A stretch of DNA of 64,000 nucleotides, from the NCBI GenBank assembly GCA_017542425.1, contig JAFXXH010000058.1:1-64000 (forward strand), in the 5' to 3' direction. Positions 1 through 7,051 of this stretch are shown one piece after another. The position numbers and the translations under genes were made by a program. The notes beneath the pieces are model-generated. The model was not told the DNA's origin. It was given only the letters and a program-made list of their open reading frames with translations, and did not search any database. Every line of letters starts with the position of its first letter. Position 1 is the first letter of the stretch. The DNA comes from Oscillospiraceae bacterium (GTDB lineage Bacteria; Bacillota; Clostridia; Oscillospirales; Oscillospiraceae).

Positions 1-127
1 AGCCGCCCAAAATCATGAAAAACATCTGGAATGGTACCCCAAGGAATGCTTGAAGAGCCGTATGCGTTAATTGCGCAAGTACGGTTCCGTGAGGGGCGGC
101 GGCAGCAATGCCAGCCGTCTACTCGAC
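1..127 (+). mobile_element. Group II intron, 3' end (domains V and VI)
   Basis: Positions 55-88 fit the 34-nt domain V of a bacterial group II intron: GAGCCGTA pairs with TACGGTTC and carries the AGC catalytic triad. Positions 95-119 form a domain VI hairpin: GGCGGC/GCCGTC, then GGCA/TGCC closed by a GCAA tetraloop. A single bulged A at 113 is the expected branch-point adenosine. The 3' splice junction lies between about 122 and 127. The reverse transcriptase/maturase and the 5' end are outside the window. The intron is on the strand opposite to the neighbouring SGNH hydrolase and ends immediately beyond its stop codon. Fold and family are seen in the sequence; the exact class (perhaps IIC, which favours inverted repeats) is inferred. 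Confidence 0.85.
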
Positions 128-139
128 CTTTTTGACTCA
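128..139. repeat. Partial copy of the TGAGTCA/TGACTCA element, cut by the intron
   Basis: CTTTTTGACTCA matches the terminal 12 nt of the 31-bp element found complete at 847-877, 901-931 and 38018-38048. It directly follows the intron 3' end, so the rest of this copy should lie on the other side of the intron, outside the window. On the minus strand its TGA is the stop codon of the SGNH hydrolase. Confidence 0.6.
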
Positions 140-802
140 TTCCATCTGCCGTCCGTCCCCGTGTGTTTGGATATCCCTTACCGCCCGCGCCAGCGTTTTC
201 CCGAGTTTCCGCTGCGCGTCACGGTCCAGGTGAACGCCGTCTACAGCACTCGCCTGAACGGACTGCGCAGCATTCACAAACGCACAGCCATACAGCTCCG
301 CCAGCTTTTGATACCAGGGCGCCAGCTCCTCAGACAGCTTCTTTGCGTTCTCAAAACCAAAACTGTCGCCAAGCCAGGAATCCCGGATCGCGTCGGAAAT
401 GTGCGGAGGTGAGACGAGGAGGACCCGGATTGTGTCATTGCATCTGAAATGGTTGTATGCTTGGATCTTCTCGAGCATGATCTGCATCTCACCGGCGATA
501 TCCATCGACGAATAACAAAACTTCCGCTTGCAGTCGTTCGTACCCAGCATGAGGATGATATAGTCCAGCGGACTGTGACTTTCCAGGCACGGGCCCAGAT
601 AGCGCAGACCGTTTTTCTCCCCCTCTGCAGGGTCTTCGGTGGCGATCGTTCTGCCATTCTGTCCTTCTTCGATCACCCTGTAGCCCGCTCCCAGCTTCTC
701 CCGCATCACACAGGGCCATCTGCTTTCCTCGTCAAATCTGACCCTGTTTTCCGGGTCATAGCCCCAGGTCAGGGAATCGCCAAAACATAGAATCCGAATC
801 AT
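137..802 (-). CDS. SGNH/GDSL-family hydrolase (esterase/lipase-like)
   Basis: A 221-aa protein with the SGNH blocks in order: block I FGDSLTWG near the N-terminus (nucleophile Ser), a GQNGR segment, GTND at block III (oxyanion Asn), and DGVHLD near the C-terminus carrying the Asp and His of the triad. There is no signal peptide, so it is probably cytoplasmic; the substrate (acyl ester, acetylated sugar or similar) cannot be told. I chose the ATG at 802; an in-frame GTG at 811 would add three residues. Neither has a strong Shine-Dalgarno sequence. It follows metI on the same strand but is separated from it by the palindromic repeat pair, so co-transcription with the met genes is uncertain. Its stop codon lies inside a partial repeat copy. 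Confidence 0.85.
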   Translation of the reverse strand: MIRILCFGDSLTWGYDPENRVRFDEESRWPCVMREKLGAGYRVIEEGQNGRTIATEDPAEGEKNGLRYLGPCLESHSPLDYIILMLGTNDCKRKFCYSSMDIAGEMQIMLEKIQAYNHFRCNDTIRVLLVSPPHISDAIRDSWLGDSFGFENAKKLSEELAPWYQKLAELYGCAFVNAAQSVQASAVDGVHLDRDAQRKLGKTLARAVRDIQTHGDGRQME

Positions 803-826
803 GTTACGCACCCGTTTCTTTCTGAG

Positions 827-950
827 TCATTTGTTTTTCAGCCGCTTGAGTCAATGGGGACGGTTCTTCTTGACTCACTGTGCCCAACGTCGAGCGAAAA
901 TGAGTCAAAAAGAACCGTCCCTTTTGACTCATTTGTTCTTCAGCCGCTTG
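827..950. repeat. 22-bp direct duplication of the metI 3' end flanking the inverted repeat pair
   Basis: Positions 827-848 and 929-950 are direct repeats with one mismatch in 22 (TCATTTGTTYTTCAGCCGCT core), offset by 102 bp. The copy at 929-950 encodes the last seven codons of metI including the stop; the other is an extra copy outside the gene. The arrangement resembles a target duplication around an inserted element, or a small tandem duplication. Confidence 0.75.
847..931. repeat. Inverted pair of 31-bp TGAGTCA/TGACTCA elements
   Basis: Units at 847-877 and 901-931 face each other across a 23-nt spacer. Each begins TGAGTCA and ends TGACTCA around a GGGACGGTTCTT-type core. Read with metI, the proximal unit is TGAGTCAAAA...TTTTGACTCA, a 10-bp inverted repeat whose first TGA is the metI stop. 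The pair can fold into a long hairpin and might end or attenuate met transcription before the SGNH gene; that function is inferred. A third full unit lies at 38018-38048. Confidence 0.8.
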
Positions 951-1636
951 TCGCTCTTCACCGCAAAGCGCGTGCCGAGGGTCTGGAACAGCTGCACCAG
1001 CAGAATCAGCAGCACCACCGCCGCCACCATAATGAGGTATTTGTAGCGGTAATAGCCGTAGTTCATGGCGATCTTGCCCAGGCCGCCGCCGCCGATGATG
1101 CCGCTCATGGCGCTGTAGCCCAGGATGGTGGTGATGGCGATGGTGGCGTTGGAGATGAGGGAGGGGACGCTCTCCGGCAGCATGACCCGGATGATGATCT
1201 GGAAGGGGGAGGCGCCGAGACTTTGCGCCATTTCAATGGTATTCGGGTTGACCTCCCGCAGACTGCCCTCCGCCAGCCGGGCGATGAAGGGGAAGGCGGC
1301 GATGACCAGGGGCACGATGCTGGCCACGGTGCCCACCACCGTGCCCACCAGCAGGCGGGTCAGGGGGAAGACCAGCACCATCAAAATCAGGAAGGGCACG
1401 CTGCGCAGCAGGTTCACGATGACGTTCAGCGTCCGCATCAGCCCGGCGGGCAGGGGGCGGACGCCGCCCTTTTCGCCCACCACCAGGATCACCCCCAGGG
1501 GCAGGCCCAGCACGATGGCAAAGGCGGTGGAGAGGATGGTCACATAGACCGTCTCCCAAATGGCCAGGGGGAACTGGGTGCGGATGATGTCCCAGGCCTC
1601 CTGCAGCACCTCCTGGGCGAAAACCTGTTCAAGCAT
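929..1636 (-). CDS. metI: D-/L-methionine ABC transporter, permease MetI
   Basis: A 235-aa inner-membrane permease of the MetI family, the usual length (about 215-235 aa). It has several hydrophobic segments and the cytoplasmic EAA loop (EMAQSLGASPFQIIIRVMLPE) that contacts the MetN ATPase. It partners MetN and MetQ to import methionine and related compounds. Its ATG at 1636 lies inside the 3' end of metN (8-nt overlap), which implies translational coupling. The last residues KRLKNK and the stop lie in a sequence duplicated 102 bp downstream, next to the palindromic repeat pair. Confidence 0.95.
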   Translation of the reverse strand: MLEQVFAQEVLQEAWDIIRTQFPLAIWETVYVTILSTAFAIVLGLPLGVILVVGEKGGVRPLPAGLMRTLNVIVNLLRSVPFLILMVLVFPLTRLLVGTVVGTVASIVPLVIAAFPFIARLAEGSLREVNPNTIEMAQSLGASPFQIIIRVMLPESVPSLISNATIAITTILGYSAMSGIIGGGGLGKIAMNYGYYRYKYLIMVAAVVLLILLVQLFQTLGTRFAVKSDKRLKNK

Positions 1637-2645
1637 TGGGCAGCACCTCCTCCGCGCTCACGTCGGTTTGACTGTTCAGGTATGCAATGGCCTCCCGGAA
1701 GACGGCCTCCCCCTGCCGGATGCCCAGCAGCATGGAGCCGTACTCCCGCCCCTCGATGGTGCGGGTGGAGGCGTAGGAGATGTTGGCCTCGATGCCCTTC
1801 TCCACCGCCATGTGGGCGATGAGCGGGGTGGAGGAGGCCAGGGAGCCGTTGAAGACCACACGGATGACATGCTCGTCCGGCACCTGCGTGGCCGAGACGG
1901 CGTCCCCGTCCGGGAAGACCAGGCGCTTCGCGGCCTCCGACTTCGGATGGGCGAAGACCTCGCTCACCGCGCCGGTCTCCGCCACCACGCCCCCGTCCAG
2001 AATGGCCACGTGGCGGCAGACGCTCTCCACCACGCGCATCTGGTGGGTGATGAGCACCGCCGTGATGCCCGTGCGCTCGTTGATGGAGCGGATCAGCTCC
2101 AGGATGGAGGCGGTGGTGGTGGGGTCCAGGGCGCTGGTGGCTTCGTCGCAGAGCAGCACCTTGGGGTCCGTGGCCAGGGCCCGGGCAATGGCCACCCGCT
2201 GCTGCTGGCCCCCGGAGAGCTGGGCCGGATAGGCCCGGGCCTTGTCCGCCAGCCCCACAGTGTCCAGCAGCTCCATGGCCCGCTGCCGCTGCCACTTCCG
2301 CTCGCCCGCCAAACCGGAGAGCTTCAGCGGGAAGCAGACGTTTTCCAGACAGTTCCGCTGCATCAGCAGGTTGAAGCCCTGGAAGATCATCGTGATCTCC
2401 CGGCGCTTGATGCGCAGCTCCCGCTCGCTGAGCGCCCCCATGTCCACGCCGTCGATCACCACAGCGCCGGAGGTGGGCCGCTCCAGCATGTTGATGCAGC
2501 GCACCAGGGTGCTTTTGCCCGCGCCGCTCATGCCGATGATGCCGTAGACGTCCCCGTCCGGGATGCTCAGGGACACGTCCCGCAGGGCCGTCACCTGCCC
2601 CTCGGCGGTGGAAAAGACCTTCGTTACGTTTTTGATCTCTATCAT
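1629..2645 (-). CDS. metN: Methionine ABC transporter, ATP-binding protein MetN
   Basis: A 338-aa ABC ATPase with Walker A GMSGAGKS (around residue 38), signature LSGGQQQR, Walker B VLLCDEATSALD, and a C-terminal domain of about 90 residues matching the NIL/ACT-like regulatory domain of MetN proteins. In that family the C-terminal domain binds methionine and inhibits transport (transinhibition). It energises MetI. It lies 95 nt downstream of metQ across a hairpin and overlaps metI. Confidence 0.96.
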   Translation of the reverse strand: MIEIKNVTKVFSTAEGQVTALRDVSLSIPDGDVYGIIGMSGAGKSTLVRCINMLERPTSGAVVIDGVDMGALSERELRIKRREITMIFQGFNLLMQRNCLENVCFPLKLSGLAGERKWQRQRAMELLDTVGLADKARAYPAQLSGGQQQRVAIARALATDPKVLLCDEATSALDPTTTASILELIRSINERTGITAVLITHQMRVVESVCRHVAILDGGVVAETGAVSEVFAHPKSEAAKRLVFPDGDAVSATQVPDEHVIRVVFNGSLASSTPLIAHMAVEKGIEANISYASTRTIEGREYGSMLLGIRQGEAVFREAIAYLNSQTDVSAEEVLPNA

Positions 2646-2669
2646 ATCGAAAAATCCCCCGAAAGCAGC

Positions 2670-2717
2670 GGAAACGCCGATTCGATTGCCCGCGTGGGTC
2701 GTCTCCTCGGCGTTTCC
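2670..2717 (-). promoter_or_regulatory. Intercistronic hairpin between metQ and metN
   Basis: GGAAACGCCGA (2670-2680) pairs perfectly with TCGGCGTTTCC (2707-2717) across a 26-nt loop in the 95-nt metQ-metN gap. There is no U-tract after it on the minus strand, so it is more likely an mRNA-stabilising or processing hairpin that sets binding protein in excess over ATPase, a usual feature of ABC operons. That role is inferred. Confidence 0.5.
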
Positions 2718-2740
2718 CTGTGTTCAGTTGCCGTGAAGCC

Positions 2741-3601
2741 TTACTTCAGCGCGTCCAGGTTGCTCTGTCTGCCGCCGTAGAAGCCCATGGGCTCCACGTG
2801 GATGGCGGCCACGGAGACCACATGGGTGCCGTTCTCGGCGTTGAAGTCGTCCAGATAGGGGACGTGCTGGAAGTAGTTGGCGTCCACCTCGCCGCTGTCC
2901 ACCACGTTGTTCGGCTGGACGTAGTCGGTGAACTCCAGGATGGTCAGCTCAATGTCTTTGGCAGCCAGCAGGTCCTTGGCAATGGCCAGGATCTCGGCGT
3001 GGGGGGTGGGGGAGGCGGCCACGGTGACGGTCTGACCGGCTAGGGCCTCATAGTCCAGGTCCGGGTCGTAGCCGTCGGTGGGCGCGTCCACGGTGGAGAC
3101 CACCGCGCCGTCATAGCGGGAGGCGATGAAGTCCGCCACCTGCTGGCTCTCCAGGGCGGCCACCAGGGCCAGGATCACGGGCTCAGATTCCCGGCCTTCC
3201 TTCACCGCCAGGATGTTGGCGTAGTAGGAGCCGGAGCCCTCCATGCCCAGGGCGTCCCGGGTGGGGTTCAGGCCGCCGTCCAGGGCGTAGTTGGAGTTGA
3301 TGACCGCGTAGTCCACGTCCTTCAGGACGTTGGGCAGCTGGGCGGCCTCCACCTCGTTGAAGCTGATGTTCTTGGGGTTGCTGGCGATGTCCAGGGGCGT
3401 GGCGGTGATGCCCGCGCCCTCCTTGAGGGTGATGTAGCCCAGCTTCTCCAGCAGCAGCAGGGCCCGGGCCTCGTTGGTGGTGTCGTTGGGGATGGCGATG
3501 GTGACGCCGGCCTGGCTCTGGCCGCAGGCGGCCAGGGACGCCGTGAGGGCCAGCAGCAGCGCCAGGACGCAAAGGGTGGACAGCAGCTTTCTGTGTTTCA
3601 T
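2741..3601 (-). CDS. metQ: Methionine ABC transporter, substrate-binding lipoprotein MetQ
   Basis: A 286-aa protein with a lipoprotein signal: basic start MKHRK, hydrophobic core, and lipobox LAAC with Cys about residue 26. The mature part matches the NlpA/MetQ family (for example TPHAEILAIAKDLL and DVDYAVINSNYA). It would be anchored outside the membrane and deliver methionine to MetNI. It is the first gene of the metQ-N-I unit. The SD sequence AAAGGAAA lies upstream of the ATG. The leader from the predicted promoter is only about 55 nt, too short for a SAM-I riboswitch. Confidence 0.95.
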   Translation of the reverse strand: MKHRKLLSTLCVLALLLALTASLAACGQSQAGVTIAIPNDTTNEARALLLLEKLGYITLKEGAGITATPLDIASNPKNISFNEVEAAQLPNVLKDVDYAVINSNYALDGGLNPTRDALGMEGSGSYYANILAVKEGRESEPVILALVAALESQQVADFIASRYDGAVVSTVDAPTDGYDPDLDYEALAGQTVTVAASPTPHAEILAIAKDLLAAKDIELTILEFTDYVQPNNVVDSGEVDANYFQHVPYLDDFNAENGTHVVSVAAIHVEPMGFYGGRQSNLDALK

Positions 3602-3662
3602 CTCGACATTTCCTTTCTTTGTTCATGTTTTTCAGCACCGGGGCGCACCCCGATTTATTATC

Positions 3663-3691
3663 ATTATAGCGCCGGATGGTTCGGGACGCAA
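3663..3691 (-). promoter_or_regulatory. Promoter of metQNI
   Basis: On the minus strand, TTGCGT (3686-3691) is followed by exactly 17 nt and a perfect TATAAT (3663-3668). The resulting leader contains a small GGGG-TGCG-CCCC hairpin (about 3640-3653) and the metQ SD. No T-box or SAM riboswitch is present. Confidence 0.7.
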
Positions 3692-3848
3692 GGGGGATTT
3701 TGACTATGGATGTTCTCGCCGACCCGACCTATTTCATGGTGGTTCCAGTCGGAAACTTGCGTCTTCCTGCTATCAAGCTTACCGTAGGCACATTTCTACA
3801 CTATGGATCGTTAGCTAGAACTCCAGGCAGCAAAACTGCTTATACAAT

Positions 3849-3892
3849 GCAATGGGTATCCCATTGCAAAGCCGGAAGAATTGCGTTATACT
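3849..3892 (+). promoter_or_regulatory. Promoter with overlapping palindrome, upstream of SLH protein
   Basis: TTGCAA (3864-3869), 17-nt spacer, TATACT (3887-3892). A perfect 8-bp inverted repeat GCAATGGG-TAT-CCCATTGC (3849-3867) overlaps the -35 box, as an operator would. The rest of the metQ-SLH gap (3692-3848) is less GC-rich and shows nothing else recognisable. Confidence 0.55.
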
Positions 3893-3989
3893 GGAGGAAA
3901 TCAAAGGGACGTTTTGCTGGAGAAATCGCATTTCTTTATCATCCGATACCAAAAAGCGGACAAAGCGACGAAAAAGAAAGGAGTATCTC

Positions 3990-5174
3990 ATGAAAGCGGT
4001 TCGTAGAGTTTTCGCATTTCTCGTGACACTGGTGCTGGTACTGGGCTGCGCACCGACGACGCATGCGGCGGATAATCAGGCGCAGCATGCGGCGGAGTAC
4101 CTTTATTCCATCGGTTTGTTTTTAGGTACAGGAACAGATGTCAGCGGAAAGCCGATTTTTGAGCTGGACCGGTCTCCCACCCGCGCCGAGGCAGTGACCA
4201 TGCTGGTGCGGCTTTTGGGAAAAACAGCGGAAGCCACCGACGGGGACTGGAGCAGTCCTTTCACCGACGTTCCCGAATGGGCTGTACCCTATGTGGGCTA
4301 TGCTTACGCTGAGGGCCTTACCATGGGCATCAGCGCTACAAAGTTCGGAAGCAACAGTCCTTCCACAGCAAGTATGTATATAACATTTGTATTGCGTGCC
4401 TTGGGCTACAGCAGTTCCTCCGACTTCCGCTGGGACGCGGCCTGGGAGCTGTCGGACCGGCTGGGCATCACGGACGGACGCTTCCGGGCAGACAGCGCTT
4501 TTACCCGTGGCGGAGTGGCCATCATCAGTGACAGCGCACTGGAAACAAAGTATAAGGGCAGAGATTGCACGTTGCTGGAAACTCTGGTGTCTGACGGAGC
4601 GCTTACTCGGATACAAGATCCGAGAAAAAGCATTGTAAGAATTGAACTTTCGAGTCAAGTATATCCTAACTCATCATATTATGACGAAGAATATCAGATG
4701 ACATTTACAGGATATGAACGCGCAATTATCAGCGCCTACAACATTTATGGAGACCTTGTATGGAGTTATAAAACCCCGGAAGCTATTTGGACTGAAATGC
4801 CAGCATTTGGGGTACTTGGGAGAAAGGGCTTTAACTACTATTTTGTTGAGGGAACATCGGTTGTGTGTTTGGATGTAAAGACTGGAGCGGTATTATGGAA
4901 GAATAAAGACTATGCCGGAAGAGCATCAGGGTTTGCTTTTGGCGAAAACGTGCTTTATCTTTGCGGTCAATATGGACCGGACTTTTATGCGATCAGCTAT
5001 GACGGAAAAACACTTGTAAGGATACAAGAATTTGATTCAAAGTACTATTGGGCAAGTAAAGTCGAATTGATAAATGGAACAGCTGCCGTTTACTTATATG
5101 GTGGAACCGAAGATTACGACAAACCAATTATTTGTTATGTTGACTTGAAGACATTTGAGTATTCATTTCATTGA
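3990..5174 (+). CDS. SLH-domain surface lipoprotein with C-terminal PQQ-like propeller
   Basis: A 394-aa exported protein. The start at 3990 has an AAGGAG SD and a hydrophobic leader ending in a lipobox-like VLGC. Residues about 25-190 contain three S-layer-homology-like repeats (for example SPTRAEAVTMLVRLLG and PFTDVPEWAVPYVGYAYAEG). Residues about 210-394 have repeated beta-strand motifs of PQQ-like propellers (YNIYGDLVWSYKTP, CLDVKTGAVLWKNKDYAG). SLH repeats bind secondary cell-wall polymers, so it is probably a cell-surface protein. The second half is visibly less GC-rich than the first, suggesting domain shuffling. It converges with a second SLH gene across a shared hairpin. Ligand unknown. 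Confidence 0.8.
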   Translation: MKAVRRVFAFLVTLVLVLGCAPTTHAADNQAQHAAEYLYSIGLFLGTGTDVSGKPIFELDRSPTRAEAVTMLVRLLGKTAEATDGDWSSPFTDVPEWAVPYVGYAYAEGLTMGISATKFGSNSPSTASMYITFVLRALGYSSSSDFRWDAAWELSDRLGITDGRFRADSAFTRGGVAIISDSALETKYKGRDCTLLETLVSDGALTRIQDPRKSIVRIELSSQVYPNSSYYDEEYQMTFTGYERAIISAYNIYGDLVWSYKTPEAIWTEMPAFGVLGRKGFNYYFVEGTSVVCLDVKTGAVLWKNKDYAGRASGFAFGENVLYLCGQYGPDFYAISYDGKTLVRIQEFDSKYYWASKVELINGTAAVYLYGGTEDYDKPIICYVDLKTFEYSFH

Positions 5175-5210
5175 TGGTAGATGCCCCGTATCTTTTTATA
5201 AACTTATTCT

Positions 5211-5255
5211 AAAAATACCCTTCGGCGAACATCTCTCAATGTTCGCCGAAGGGTA
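5211..5255 (-). terminator. Strong rho-independent terminator between convergent SLH genes
   Basis: A perfect 17-bp stem (5216-5232 with 5239-5255) closes a 6-nt loop CTCTCA. On the minus strand it is followed directly by TTTTT (complement of 5211-5215), so it ends the 5304-6452 gene. In the plus direction there is no U-tract, but the same hairpin may slow transcription of the opposing gene. Confidence 0.85.
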
Positions 5256-5303
5256 AAACAGCCCTATCAATAATAATAGTATCGCTGACTGAATCAACCA
5301 TTA

Positions 5304-6452
5304 TCATATGCTCGGATAAACACTTCTCCATTCAAACCGAACGGCATCATAAAAGTATTCGCTTCTTGTTTCATCGCTGATATACAATGTTTCTGACTCG
5401 TTTCTATAGAAGCTTTGAAGCTCGTCTGATCCAACGGAAAACAGCCAATCAAAATGGTTTTCGGAGAGTTGATAGAAACTGTACGAGCCGGCATAGGCAT
5501 TTGGACGAATTTCAGGGGAAACGATGATTGCGTTATGGTTTGGAGAGTATCTAAATGAACCGTATCCATAACAACTGTACACTTTTATTATATTACAATT
5601 ACAATATGAAAAAACAAATGTTTGATACCAACCATCATGGTATTCTGTTTGCTGCATTAGCAGTTCTAGCGTCCCGTCATTGTTAATATCAAATATCGAA
5701 TACTCATATAAATTGGGATTTAAACTATTATCACTAAGAAAGTTTAGATAACTTTTCGAACTCAGAAAGTTCTCCCATCTTTCTTGCGGTTTAAACTGCA
5801 TAAATCTATATAAAAATGTAACAATATGTCCTCGGGTGCAGATAATACTTGGGGAAAACGTCGTTGCACTCGTTCCGGAAGTAATGCCCTGTTCTACCGC
5901 CCACATAACAGCTTGTGCATAGTCTGCGCTGGAAGAAATATCGAAAAACGGATTTCGACCTTGAAGGGGCTGTCCGGCAAGTCTCCATAAGAAAGATACC
6001 GTACTTGCTCGGGTACAGGGTGTATCACCACCAAAAACTTTCCCCGTTACCAATCCGTTTCGATAAGCCCATAAGGCTGGTTTATAAAAATAATCGCTGC
6101 TCTTCAAATCTGTGAACGGGTTGGAGATGTATACTTCAGGAGACCCGATCGCTCTCCATAGGAAAGTCAGAATCTGTGCATTGGTACATGTTTCATTTGG
6201 AGAGAAAGTGGTGCCAGAGGTACCGACCGTAATGCTGTTTTCCACGGCCCATTGAACACTCTGAGCGAACCAATCGTCCTCAGATACATCCGTGAAATGA
6301 CCAACGGTTTTCCGGGTGCCTAAAGCTGAAATATACAGCTTCATATCGTCGGCTTCCCTGTTGCTTACACTTGCTTGAACAGAAGTTGAAAACATGGAAA
6401 CACATAACGCGGCGACAAGCATAGTTAGAACGATGCTTTTCTTCGCTTTCAT
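5304..6452 (-). CDS. SLH-domain surface protein
   Basis: A 382-aa protein with a signal peptide (MKAKKSIVLTMLVAALCVSM..., likely cut after VQA). Three clear SLH repeats follow at about residues 55-230 (GHFTDVSEDDWFAQSVQWAV, NPFTDLKSSDYFYKPALWAY, NPFFDISSSADYAQAVMWAV, each ending in a TFLWR/TFLYR-type helix). The C-terminal 140 residues contain DINNDGTLELLM, an Asp-rich loop like those of dockerin/FG-GAP calcium sites. The SD is GGAGATACCAT before ATG. It is AT-richer than the window average, like the opposing SLH gene. Probably wall-attached; the role of the C-terminal domain is unknown. Confidence 0.8.
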   Translation of the reverse strand: MKAKKSIVLTMLVAALCVSMFSTSVQASVSNREADDMKLYISALGTRKTVGHFTDVSEDDWFAQSVQWAVENSITVGTSGTTFSPNETCTNAQILTFLWRAIGSPEVYISNPFTDLKSSDYFYKPALWAYRNGLVTGKVFGGDTPCTRASTVSFLWRLAGQPLQGRNPFFDISSSADYAQAVMWAVEQGITSGTSATTFSPSIICTRGHIVTFLYRFMQFKPQERWENFLSSKSYLNFLSDNSLNPNLYEYSIFDINNDGTLELLMQQTEYHDGWYQTFVFSYCNCNIIKVYSCYGYGSFRYSPNHNAIIVSPEIRPNAYAGSYSFYQLSENHFDWLFSVGSDELQSFYRNESETLYISDETRSEYFYDAVRFEWRSVYPSI

Positions 6453-7051
6453 ATGGTATCTCCTTTCAAATATAGAATGGTTTTAATCATTTAATAAATA
6501 ATTATTACTACCTTCTAAATCTGTTTTCTAAAACTACTAGGCTCAGACCCTGTGCAGGAGTTGCCCCGCTCAGGGCGAAACCGGAAATACAGACAACGGT
6601 GTTGAGCGTTTTTTCAACACTTAACTCCACTGATAACATCAACATGTTACACAAGGCGGTATTACGCCGGTTTATTAATCTTCGATATAGAAAAAGGGCG
6701 AAAGTATGGATATCATAAAGCCACGGCGCAGGCACTTGGTTCTGCTGCGTTGAGTGTGTATGAGACACTTATCACAGGGGCATGGTGGGACAGAATCCCA
6801 CTATGCCCTGCCGCTGATCGTGCTTTCTTTTACCTATCATAGCTGTAACAGGGAGGATGTGCAGAGGATGTGCAAAAGTTTTTTAGTATGTAAGTTTGGC
6901 AACACCTCACTGAAAATAGCTATGTGAAGTGCCAAGATGTGATATGGTAACAATAATATGAAAAACCGAATGGGCCTGTTCGTGTTCAGCGATGAGCTAA
7001 GACAAATGGGAAGGACAGGGGGGACCGGGAAACCGTCCCCCCGTCTTACTT
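6453..7051. other. Intergenic region with no convincing gene
   Basis: A 600-nt, relatively AT-rich gap between the SLH gene and htpG. A plus-strand open stretch at 6606-6842 has no in-frame start and no recognised family; it may be a decayed gene end. A strong hairpin (6778-6790 with 6796-6808, 13 bp with one G-U, 5-nt loop) lies inside it and lacks a U-tract. A minus-strand 86-aa frame (6508-6768) has no supporting SD or homology that I recognise. Confidence 0.4.
7018..7042 (-). terminator. Hairpin after htpG
   Basis: GGGGGGAC (7018-7025) pairs with GTCCCCCC (7035-7042), ten bases beyond the htpG stop codon. The minus strand continues with CTGTCCTTCCC rather than a clean U-tract, so it is a plausible but weak terminator. 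Its GGGGACGGTTT side resembles the core of the TGAGTCA elements. Confidence 0.45.

Noticed and set aside
16..447. Plus-strand ORFs across the intron end and SGNH gene
   Set aside because: They start within or near the intron structural RNA, read antisense through the SGNH hydrolase, and have no motifs.
3600..3850. SAM riboswitch or T-box upstream of the methionine transporter
   Set aside because: The distance from the predicted start site to metQ is about 55 nt and contains only a short hairpin. No T-box consensus was seen.
6508..6768. An 86-aa minus-strand protein in the gap before htpG
   Set aside because: No SD, no recognisable domain and atypical composition. The sequence reads equally poorly in other frames, so it is treated as intergenic.
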